Position numbers and translations under genes: made by a program. This document shows, piece by piece, positions 1-5,470 of a stretch of 5,470 nt of DNA (positions within the stretch are counted from its first letter, which is position 1; the number at the start of each line of letters is the position of its first letter). This DNA comes from an uncultured Catenibacillus sp. (GTDB lineage Bacteria > Bacillota > Clostridia > Lachnospirales > Lachnospiraceae). The notes beneath the pieces are model-generated. The model was not told the origin of the DNA. It saw only the letters and a list, made by a program, of their open reading frames with translations, and made no database searches. The stretch is taken from NCBI GenBank assembly GCA_934339005.1, contig CAKRHR010000083.1, positions 1 through 5,470 of the forward strand, written 5' to 3'.

Positions 1-40
1 AAAACTCCAATGGGCTCAACAGACTAAAGTCCATAATTAA

Positions 41-80
41 ACAAGGGCGTGTGAAAAAATTTTTTTTCACACGCCCTTGT
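41..80 (-). terminator. Long perfect hairpin downstream of pepF, probable transcription terminator
   Basis: Bases 41-59 are exactly complementary to 62-80, giving a 19-bp perfect inverted repeat. The GC-rich part is GGGCGTGTG / CACACGCCC, and the apex is an A6T8 run at 54-67. The repeat starts 12 bases past the pepF stop, where a terminator is expected. It is unusual in that the A/T tract lies at the tip of the hairpin and not at its base. On the minus strand the stem is followed only by a short, interrupted U-rich tail (TTTAATTAT), and on the plus strand by ATTTTATCATCTTT. It could therefore act in both directions, serving a convergent gene beyond base 1. Terminator function is inferred from position and stem strength. 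Confidence 0.8.
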
Positions 81-92
81 ATTTTATCATCT

Positions 93-1904
93 TTACTCTG
101 CTTCCAGTTCTTCTGTCAGTTTACAGATTTCATCAATATAAGCACCTATTGTTTCAATAGTATCTAATAACGGACCATCTGTTGTGATATCAATACCACC
201 AAGAGCTGCCAGTTCTACCGGTGAAAGTGTTGAGCCTGCCCGAAGCACATTTTTCCAATCCTCAATGGCACTCTCACCTTCATTTTCAATACGCTTGCAC
301 ATCTGTGTTGCAATTGTCAGACCAGCGCTGTAGCTGTAGGAGTACAGACCCATATAATAATGAGGCTGGCGCATCCATGTCAGTTCTGCGCCTTCATTGA
401 TTTTAACAGTATCACCCCAGAATTTTTCCAGAGTTTCACGCATAATCTGGTTCAGTGTTTCAGCCTGCACGCTGCCACCCTCATCAACGATTTTATAAAC
501 TTCACGCTGATAAGCAGCTTCCATCAGATGTGTTACAAAATTATGGTAATATGTGTTGCTGACCATATTTGCAAGTACCCAACGGCGGAAACGTTTATCA
601 TCATTTGTCTTTAACATATAATGTACCATCAAAAGTTCATTCATTGTTGAAGGAGCTTCAACAAAATAGCCTGAAACATTTGTGTCAAAAATAGACTGTG
701 CTTCATTACACAGCTTAAAATGTCCGGCATGTCCAAGTTCATGCGCCAGTGTAAATACATCAGACATTTTGCCCTGCCATGTCAGCAAAATAAATGAACC
801 TTTGCCATATGGACTTGCACAGAAGCCGCCAGTTGATTTACCTTTATTCTGTGCAAAATCCACCCAGCGCTCACGATAAGCAGTCTGAATCATTTTTAAA
901 TAATCCTCACCCATGACAGACAACCCTTTTTCAATGTAAGCCTTGGATTCTTCAATGCTGACTGTCGGACAATAATCCGGGTCAATCGGCAGCTTCAAAT
1001 CTGCAAATGTCATTTCATCCAGATGATAGATTTTCTTAATCAATGCCGCATATTTACGCATATGTGGCGCCAGTTTCTCTGTAATCAGATTAATCTGTCG
1101 ATGATACAAATCCTGATTTACATGGTCTTCAAATAAATCTTTATCATAAATAGATTTGAACCCTCTTAATGTTGCCAGTGTTTTCTGAGTCTGCACAAAG
1201 CTGTTGTACAGTGTAGCATTTGTATTTTCATAATCACGCAGTTTTGCAGAAAATGCCTCAAAAGCGGCACGGCGCACCTTTGTGTCCGGTTCATACTCAT
1301 AATTATCTTCAAATAAAGAATAACCAAGAGGATATTTTTCTCCGTCCACTTCAAAAGCATCGAACTTCATATCTGCAAGTTTTGCTGTATTATATGCATC
1401 ATATGGCAAGTCAAGTGCGCCTGATAATGTTGTCAGTACACGCTCTGCTTCCGGATGCATCTGATGTGGCTTTTTACGAAGTAATTCCTTAATATAGCCC
1501 TTACAGCTTCCTGCCTGTGCTAACGCCAGTTTAAGCACTTCTTCACTCTGTTCGATAATTTCGCTGTCAATAAAGCTTAAGCTGCCTTCCATATCTCTGA
1601 TAATATTTCTTGTACGGTCATTGCGCTGCATATTCGCCTGGTCGTAATAATCTACAGACACCGCCAGATCAGTATAATTCACCAGAAGTGTCATCAGTTC
1701 ATAAACTCTTTCGTATTTTTCAAGACATTCAACAATGTGTTCTGGCGTATCTAATTTTCCCTGATAATCTCTGACGATTTCATTGCAAGTAGTCTGCAAT
1801 TCTTCAAGGTCTTTTTTAAATGCATCCTCTGTCGGGTAAATCAGAGATAAATCCCATGTTTCCTCCACAGGCACATCTTTTCTTGATAATAATTCTTTTG
1901 CCAT
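93..1904 (-). CDS. pepF: Oligoendopeptidase F (M3B family zinc metallopeptidase)
   Basis: Cytoplasmic zinc endopeptidase that cleaves short and medium oligopeptides, in peptide recycling and amino acid supply. With the start chosen here the protein has 603 residues, close to the roughly 600 usual for PepF. The N-terminal helical part (about 1-190) matches the oligopeptidase F N-terminal domain, with the typical early TWDL motif. The M3 catalytic domain follows (about 195-580). The zinc site is the HELGH motif (H388, E389, H392), with the third ligand probably E416 in EAPSTMNE. A tyrosine-rich stretch, HYYMGLYSYSYSAG, matches the conserved C-terminal active-site region of the family. There is no signal peptide or membrane segment. 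The frame stays open to an ATG at 1940, but the ATG at 1904 is preferred: GGAG lies 8 nt before it, the upstream ATG has no good site, and the 12 extra codons are very AT-rich. The gene follows the S66 peptidase by 94 bases with no terminator between. It is intact, with all key residues present. Confidence 0.96.
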   Translation of the reverse strand: MAKELLSRKDVPVEETWDLSLIYPTEDAFKKDLEELQTTCNEIVRDYQGKLDTPEHIVECLEKYERVYELMTLLVNYTDLAVSVDYYDQANMQRNDRTRNIIRDMEGSLSFIDSEIIEQSEEVLKLALAQAGSCKGYIKELLRKKPHQMHPEAERVLTTLSGALDLPYDAYNTAKLADMKFDAFEVDGEKYPLGYSLFEDNYEYEPDTKVRRAAFEAFSAKLRDYENTNATLYNSFVQTQKTLATLRGFKSIYDKDLFEDHVNQDLYHRQINLITEKLAPHMRKYAALIKKIYHLDEMTFADLKLPIDPDYCPTVSIEESKAYIEKGLSVMGEDYLKMIQTAYRERWVDFAQNKGKSTGGFCASPYGKGSFILLTWQGKMSDVFTLAHELGHAGHFKLCNEAQSIFDTNVSGYFVEAPSTMNELLMVHYMLKTNDDKRFRRWVLANMVSNTYYHNFVTHLMEAAYQREVYKIVDEGGSVQAETLNQIMRETLEKFWGDTVKINEGAELTWMRQPHYYMGLYSYSYSAGLTIATQMCKRIENEGESAIEDWKNVLRAGSTLSPVELAALGGIDITTDGPLLDTIETIGAYIDEICKLTEELEAE

Positions 1905-1912
1905 TTCTTTTT

Positions 1913-1916
1913 CTCC
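1913..1916 (-). promoter_or_regulatory. Ribosome binding site that sets the pepF start
   Basis: GGAG on the minus strand lies 8 nt upstream of the ATG at 1904-1902. The alternative in-frame ATG at 1940 is preceded by TATAGAGC, a poor Shine-Dalgarno match. This supports the 603-residue pepF product over the 615-residue one. Confidence 0.75.
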
Positions 1917-1998
1917 ATAAATATTAATTTCATTTTTCATGCTCTATACACAATCAGTCCGATGACATCAGCCAAAAAGCATTTCAATCAATCTAATG

Positions 1999-2988
1999 TT
2001 AGACGAATTTATATTCCACGCTGCCTTTGCCATCATTCGACTTTATATGTGCCATACAGCCGTTGACAAATGTCATTCTCGGATTCACATGTCCGACATC
2101 TGCCTCCATCACAATCGGCATCTCTTTGCCAAGTGCACCCACAATCGCATCTTCATACGTCATATAGACATCCGTACTTGGAAATAAGACTCTGCCAAAA
2201 ACAAAGCCTTTGGCGCCTTCAAACCAGCCTGCAGCTTTCATATGCAGCAAACCTCTGTAAACACTTTCTGCTGACAGTGCAAAAATGTCAAAATACCAGA
2301 TGCAGCCGTCTGCCTGATAGCGTGTCACAAAATCATGAGCCGCCTCATACGGCGTACCGATTAAATCTAAAAGACTTTCCATACATCCACCGATCAGTCG
2401 ACCGGATACATCCACCGCACCATTTGGTGTCTTCCAATTCACAGGTGTTGTCAGATTATAACCATCTGTACCATCCACACGTTGGGCTTCATACAATGCA
2501 AAACTTTCCTGTGCATTTAATTCACCCTTCCATAGGCGAATATTTTCCTGCAGGGATGGATGTAAATTTTTCATACCAAAACTTGTACAGTTGCCGCCAT
2601 AAATCGTGGCAATGTCTAACTTTGTCGTAATTCCAAACAGTAATCCTGTCGGGTCTGAAAAGCCCTGTACCCACTTTGGATGAGCCTTTAAAATCTCCAA
2701 TTCTGTATACGGCAGCATCTCATATAAGAAATCACCGCCACATGCCAGAAGGATTAATGCGATGTCATCACGTTCTGCCATCGTTTTCCACTCCGCGGCA
2801 CGCACAGTTGCCGGTGCACTCGGTTCTGTATCACTGCGCACACTTTTCGTTTCTTCCACTTTAAAACCTGCTGCCTTAAAATGCTGATATGCCAGTGCCA
2901 TCTCCTCACTGCGTTTTTCACCGGCTCCGGCACTTGGTGCCGTAATACCGATCATATCATTTTCCTTAAGCCATTTCGGATAAATCAT
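1999..2988 (-). CDS. S66-family serine peptidase (LD-carboxypeptidase / MccF-like)
   Basis: A 329-residue cytoplasmic serine hydrolase of the S66 family. Members include LdcA, which removes the terminal D-Ala from murein tetrapeptides, and MccF, which cleaves the peptide-nucleotide antibiotic microcin C. The N-terminus carries the family motif around GITAPSAG (14-21). CGGDFLYEMLPY (83-94) is followed by the nucleophile motif GFSDPTGL with Ser111. GRLIGGCMESL (196-206) and the DVGHVNP segment with the probable catalytic His300 follow. The GGD...E.LPY form resembles the MccF branch more than the classical LdcA branch. The position where I expect the catalytic Glu (family style WFLE) reads WYFD here, with Asp234. 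There is no signal peptide. The ATG at 2988 has a strong GGAGG 8 nt upstream. The gene lies 64 bases after the MATE gene and 94 before pepF, with no terminator on either side. A TATAAA at 3019-3014 could be a -10 box but lacks a matching -35. The family is clear; the substrate (murein peptide, peptide antibiotic or other acyl compound) is not. Confidence 0.9.
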   Translation of the reverse strand: MIYPKWLKENDMIGITAPSAGAGEKRSEEMALAYQHFKAAGFKVEETKSVRSDTEPSAPATVRAAEWKTMAERDDIALILLACGGDFLYEMLPYTELEILKAHPKWVQGFSDPTGLLFGITTKLDIATIYGGNCTSFGMKNLHPSLQENIRLWKGELNAQESFALYEAQRVDGTDGYNLTTPVNWKTPNGAVDVSGRLIGGCMESLLDLIGTPYEAAHDFVTRYQADGCIWYFDIFALSAESVYRGLLHMKAAGWFEGAKGFVFGRVLFPSTDVYMTYEDAIVGALGKEMPIVMEADVGHVNPRMTFVNGCMAHIKSNDGKGSVEYKFV

Positions 2989-2996
2989 CTATATAT

Positions 2997-3001
2997 CCTC
3001 C
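2997..3001 (-). promoter_or_regulatory. Strong ribosome binding site of the S66 peptidase gene
   Basis: A full GGAGG on the minus strand lies 8 nt before the ATG at 2988-2986. It is the best Shine-Dalgarno match in the window and confirms that start. Confidence 0.85.
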
Positions 3002-3052
3002 ATATGTTTACTCTTTATACTAATCATTTTTCTCTAAAATCCATAGATACAT

Positions 3053-4429
3053 TCACTTTTTTGCTGTCTGCATCTGCTCAGCACTTTCCGGATCCGCATG
3101 ACGCTGTGCAAGCTTTCTGATAATCACTGTAAACACAACAATAACAATAATCGTCGCCGCCAGCCATGCTACCTGGTCTGTAAAACAAACTGCCAGATAA
3201 CCCATAGCCGGAATCACAAAAACAGACATCAGGCCTCTTGCAGCCAGTTCACTCAAACCAGCAAGAATAGACACTGCACTGTAACCAAGTCCCTGAATTG
3301 TCATACGCACACAATTTAAAATGGCCAGAAGCCAATAGAAAAATCCTGAAATCGTCAAAAACTGCTGTACTGCATCAAGCACCTGTACCTCGCTTCTGTC
3401 CACAAACAGCCATGCAATCTTTGAACCGCTTGTAATCAATACAATACCTATCAGCACAGAATAAATCAGAGCAATAAAGATACCGTTAAATAACCCTTTT
3501 TTTATTCTGTCTACCTTGCCTGCGCCAAGGTTTTGTCCTCCAAAAGTCGCACAGGCTGAAGCAATCGCATCATACGGACACATCGCAAGCTGTTTTACCT
3601 TTGTTGCAGCCGCAAAAGCAGATACATACACAACATCCAGTCCATTGACCGCACTCTGCATCATAATGCTGCCAATCGCAGTCACGGAAAACTGTAATCC
3701 CATCGGCACTGAGTTTGTAAACAAAACACGAATAAGATGAGCATCCACACGACGATTTTCTTTTTTGAGATGTAAAATATCAAATTTCTTTTTCATGTAG
3801 ATAAAACAAATCACACCGGACACACCCTGAGCAAGAATTGTTGCCAGTGCAGCTCCGGATACACCCATCTTAAATACAATAATAAACAGTAAATCCAGTC
3901 CTATATTTAAAATTGTGGACAATACAAGAAAATAAAACGGTGTCTTTGAATCGCCTAGGGAACGTATAATACCAGACGTCGTATTATATAAAAATGTAAA
4001 CGGAATACCAAGACATATAATAAAGAAATAATCATATGCCTGCTGATAAATAGAAGATGGTGTATTCATCCATCTTAAAATCTGTCCACACAATAATGTC
4101 GTTGCCAATGTCAGTATAGCAGCCATCGCAATCGCCAGATATGCGGCATTTGCCACAAATGAACGCATCTTCTGATAATCTCTGGCACCAAACTTCTGTG
4201 CCACAGGAATTGCCAGCCCGCTACATGTACCAAGTGTAAACCCGATAATCAAAAAGTTCACCGAATTGGTCGCCCCAACAGCAGTTAATGCATTCAGACC
4301 GATAGCCTTACCAACGATAATTGTATCTGCCATGTTATACATCTGCTGAAATAAATTACCAAAAATCAATGGCACAGCAAAACTTAATATATGTCCCATT
4401 GGTTTTCCGACAGTCATATCCTTTGTCAT
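3053..4429 (-). CDS. MATE-family multidrug/metabolite efflux transporter
   Basis: Integral membrane antiporter of the MATE family, which exports drugs or metabolites in exchange for Na+ or H+. The 458-residue product has about twelve hydrophobic segments in two six-helix halves: roughly 13-36, 47-72, 91-115, 133-153, 163-186 and 190-211, then from about 239 to 438. The motif GNLFQQMYNMADTIIVG (24-40) in helix 1 is typical of clostridial MATE proteins and carries Asp35 at the position of the conserved helix-1 acidic residue. The second half restarts with NSVPMGLQFSVTAIGS, the internal repeat of the fold. A basic loop (about 213-228) joins the halves, and a hydrophilic tail follows residue 440. 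The frame remains open to a TTG at 4444, but that codon overlaps the ribosome binding site, so the ATG at 4429 is chosen. An ilvC-side terminator ends about 25 bases upstream, so expression needs a nearby promoter or read-through. The S66 peptidase follows after 64 bases, probably on the same transcript. The substrate cannot be told from sequence. Confidence 0.95.
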   Translation of the reverse strand: MTKDMTVGKPMGHILSFAVPLIFGNLFQQMYNMADTIIVGKAIGLNALTAVGATNSVNFLIIGFTLGTCSGLAIPVAQKFGARDYQKMRSFVANAAYLAIAMAAILTLATTLLCGQILRWMNTPSSIYQQAYDYFFIICLGIPFTFLYNTTSGIIRSLGDSKTPFYFLVLSTILNIGLDLLFIIVFKMGVSGAALATILAQGVSGVICFIYMKKKFDILHLKKENRRVDAHLIRVLFTNSVPMGLQFSVTAIGSIMMQSAVNGLDVVYVSAFAAATKVKQLAMCPYDAIASACATFGGQNLGAGKVDRIKKGLFNGIFIALIYSVLIGIVLITSGSKIAWLFVDRSEVQVLDAVQQFLTISGFFYWLLAILNCVRMTIQGLGYSAVSILAGLSELAARGLMSVFVIPAMGYLAVCFTDQVAWLAATIIVIVVFTVIIRKLAQRHADPESAEQMQTAKK

Positions 4430-4437
4430 AAAGCTTT

Positions 4438-4442
4438 CTCCC
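4438..4442 (-). promoter_or_regulatory. Ribosome binding site that sets the MATE start
   Basis: GGGAG on the minus strand lies 8 nt before the ATG at 4429-4427. The longer open frame would start at a TTG (4444-4442) whose last base is the first G of this site. That start would be preceded only by A/T-rich terminator sequence, so the ATG is the credible one. Confidence 0.85.
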
Positions 4443-4454
4443 AAAAATTTTTAT

Positions 4455-4499
4455 AAAAAAGAATAAGGCAGCCCGTTCCGAAAATCAGAACAGGCTGCC
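4455..4499 (-). terminator. Intrinsic terminator after ilvC, directly in front of the MATE gene
   Basis: On the minus strand, 4499-4488 (GGCAGCCTGTTC) pairs with 4478-4467 (GAACGGGCTGCC). This gives a 12-bp stem with a single G-U pair and a 9-base loop, followed by TTATTCTTTTTT (4466-4455). It is a textbook rho-independent terminator for transcription coming from ilvC. The plus strand has no T-run after the stem, so it works in one direction only. Its U-tract ends 12 bases before the MATE Shine-Dalgarno site, which leaves no room for an ordinary promoter between the two. Confidence 0.9.
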
Positions 4500-4516
4500 C
4501 GTGATGTCTAAAACAA

Positions 4517-4528
4517 AGCTGCACAGCT
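4517..4528. repeat. Small dyad AGCTG-CA-CAGCT between ilvC and the terminator
   Basis: AGCTGCACAGCT is a 5-bp inverted repeat with a two-base centre. A second weak dyad, ATGTAAA (4530-4536) / TTCACAT (4539-4545), lies next to it. On the minus strand a possible -35 (TTTACA, 4536-4531) sits 17 bases before a poor -10 (TTTTAG, 4513-4508), which would place the dyad in the spacer like an operator. All of this is weak, and chance cannot be excluded in a sequence this short. Confidence 0.25.
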
Positions 4529-4571
4529 CATGTAAAAATTCACATAAACTTTAACTGCAGCAAACTAATCT

Positions 4572-5470
4572 TTAGTTGTTGATTAATTTGTCTTCGCCGT
4601 TCCAGCTATACAGTTTACGAACTTCTTCACCAACTTTTTCTGCTGGATGTTCAGCAGCAAGTTTTCTCATAGCTTTGAAGTGTACCTGACGACCAGCAGG
4701 TGACATATCAAGAAGGAATTCTTTTGCGAATGTACCATCCTGGATATCTGAAAGAATCTTCTTCATAGCTTTCTTTGTATCTTCTGTGATAATCTTAGGA
4801 CCTGTTACATAGTCACCATATTCTGCTGTGTTAGAGATTGAGTATCTCATACCTGCAAAACCTGACTGGTAAATAAGGTCTACGATCAATTTCATCTCAT
4901 GGATACATTCAAAGTATGCATTTCTTGGGTCATAACCAGCTTCAACAAGAGTTTCGAAACCAGCCTGCATTAATGCACAAACACCACCGCAAAGTACGGC
5001 CTGTTCACCAAAGAGGTCAGTCTCTGTCTCTGTTCTGAATGTTGTTTCAAGAACACCAGCTCTTGCACCACCGATTGCAAGTGCATATGCAAGTGCAAGG
5101 TCAAGTGCTTTACCTGTAGCATCCTGTTCAACAGCAACAAGGCAAGGAACACCTTTGCCTGCCTGGTATTCGCTTCTTACTGTATGGCCAGGTCCCTTAG
5201 GTGCAACCATAGTTACATCAACATCCTTAGGTGGTGTGATGCAGCCAAAATGAATGTTGAAACCATGTGCGAACATCAACATGTTACCAGCTTCAAGGTT
5301 AGGTTCGATATCTTTCTTGTACATATCAGCCTGTAATTCATCGTTGATAAGAATCATGATAATGTCAGCTCTCTTAGCTGCCTCTGCTGCTGTATATACT
5401 TTAAATCCCTGTGCTTCTGCTTTTGCCCATGATTTGCTTCCTTCATAAAGTCCAATAATGACATTGCATC
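4572..5470 (-). CDS. ilvC: Ketol-acid reductoisomerase, class I (5' end outside the window)
   Basis: Catalyses the Mg2+-dependent alkyl migration and NAD(P)H reduction of 2-acetolactate or 2-aceto-2-hydroxybutyrate, the second common step of valine, isoleucine and leucine synthesis, in the cytoplasm. The window shows 298 residues to the stop. Class I enzymes have about 330-340, so roughly 40 residues with the Rossmann GxGxxG motif lie beyond base 5470. The frame runs unbroken to the window edge, so the Met codon at 5357 is internal. Visible in order are the cofactor loop LYEGSKSW (fragment residues 7-14) and HGFNIHFG with the catalytic His68. PKGPGHTVR follows, then DLFGEQAVLCGG with metal ligands Asp151 and Glu155. 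ECIHEMK supplies ligands Glu187 and Glu191, and SISNTAEYGD the conserved substrate-binding Ser. The end LYSWNGEDKLINN is typical of clostridial proteins. All nine Arg codons are AGA or CGT, a narrower choice than I see in the neighbouring genes, as expected for high expression. A terminator begins 72 bases after the stop. No residues look damaged. Confidence 0.98.
   Translation of the reverse strand, partial: CNVIIGLYEGSKSWAKAEAQGFKVYTAAEAAKRADIIMILINDELQADMYKKDIEPNLEAGNMLMFAHGFNIHFGCITPPKDVDVTMVAPKGPGHTVRSEYQAGKGVPCLVAVEQDATGKALDLALAYALAIGGARAGVLETTFRTETETDLFGEQAVLCGGVCALMQAGFETLVEAGYDPRNAYFECIHEMKLIVDLIYQSGFAGMRYSISNTAEYGDYVTGPKIITEDTKKAMKKILSDIQDGTFAKEFLLDMSPAGRQVHFKAMRKLAAEHPAEKVGEEVRKLYSWNGEDKLINN

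Noticed and set aside
21..32. Short palindrome around GACTAAAGTC near the window edge
   Set aside because: The arms are only 4 bp and there is no gene or promoter beside it to give it meaning; chance is likely.
1941..1998. Possible terminator or regulatory hairpin between the S66 gene and pepF
   Set aside because: Only a 4-bp dyad (GATG-A-CATC) and no stem with a following T-run could be found.
2070..2630. A 186-codon open frame on the plus strand opposite the S66 peptidase gene
   Set aside because: It lies wholly antisense to a well-supported gene, its product is rich in His, Ser and Cys with no recognisable domain, and it resembles nothing I know. It is best explained as a by-product of the codons on the other strand.
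3014..3042. Possible promoter in the MATE-S66 gap (TATAAA at 3019-3014)
   Set aside because: With a 17-base spacer the -35 region reads GGATTT, a poor match. In AT-rich DNA a lone TATAAA is weak evidence, so it is mentioned only in the S66 entry.
4970..5152. A 60-codon frame on the minus strand inside ilvC
   Set aside because: It is an out-of-frame overlap with strongly conserved KARI coding sequence and has no independent support.
5355..5357. Met codon at 5357 as the start of a shorter KARI
   Set aside because: The frame continues upstream with typical KARI sequence, including the cofactor loop, to the end of the window, so this Met is internal and the gene is simply cut by the window.
1..5470. 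A hidden novel system, mobile element, CRISPR array or structural RNA
   Set aside because: The four genes and two hairpins account for nearly all of the sequence. I saw no repeats with spacers, transposase-like frames, tRNA-like folds or foreign composition.

Overview
The window holds four genes, all on the minus strand, so they read from high to low coordinates: ilvC (5' end beyond the window), a MATE-family efflux pump, an S66 (LD-carboxypeptidase / MccF-like) serine peptidase, and the M3 metallopeptidase oligoendopeptidase F. AT-rich intergenic DNA, GGAG-type Shine-Dalgarno sites about 8 nt from each start, and the sequence style of the ketol-acid reductoisomerase and MATE proteins suggest a low-GC anaerobic Firmicute, most likely Clostridia of the Lachnospiraceae type. 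That assignment is inference from protein resemblance, not from a search.

Layout, in transcription order. (1) 5470-4572: ilvC, missing roughly its first 40 codons. (2) 4571-4430: a 142-base gap with small dyads and a strong intrinsic terminator (4499-4455) whose U-tract ends just before the ribosome binding site of the next gene. (3) 4429-3053: MATE transporter. (4) 3052-2989: a 64-base gap with no terminator and a strong GGAGG site. (5) 2988-1999: S66 peptidase. (6) 1998-1905: a 94-base gap with no terminator; the most upstream in-frame ATG of pepF falls here but is probably not used. (7) 1904-93: pepF. (8) 80-41: a perfect 19-bp inverted repeat that closes the unit. Bases 1-40 hold nothing I can identify.

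ilvC makes the second common enzyme of branched-chain amino acid synthesis and looks like the end of its own transcription unit. MATE, S66 peptidase and pepF follow one another with no internal terminator and could be co-transcribed. Two cytoplasmic peptide hydrolases behind a drug/metabolite exporter would fit peptide turnover or detoxification of a peptide-like compound, but each family is also common on its own, so the link is only a hypothesis.

I found no CRISPR array, mobile element, RNA gene or clearly novel system. The region looks like ordinary core or near-core genome. The points most worth a second look are the terminator abutting the MATE ribosome binding site, an apparent Glu-to-Asp change at the presumed catalytic acid of the S66 peptidase, the cofactor loop of the KARI, and two start codons that should be moved downstream of the longest open frame.
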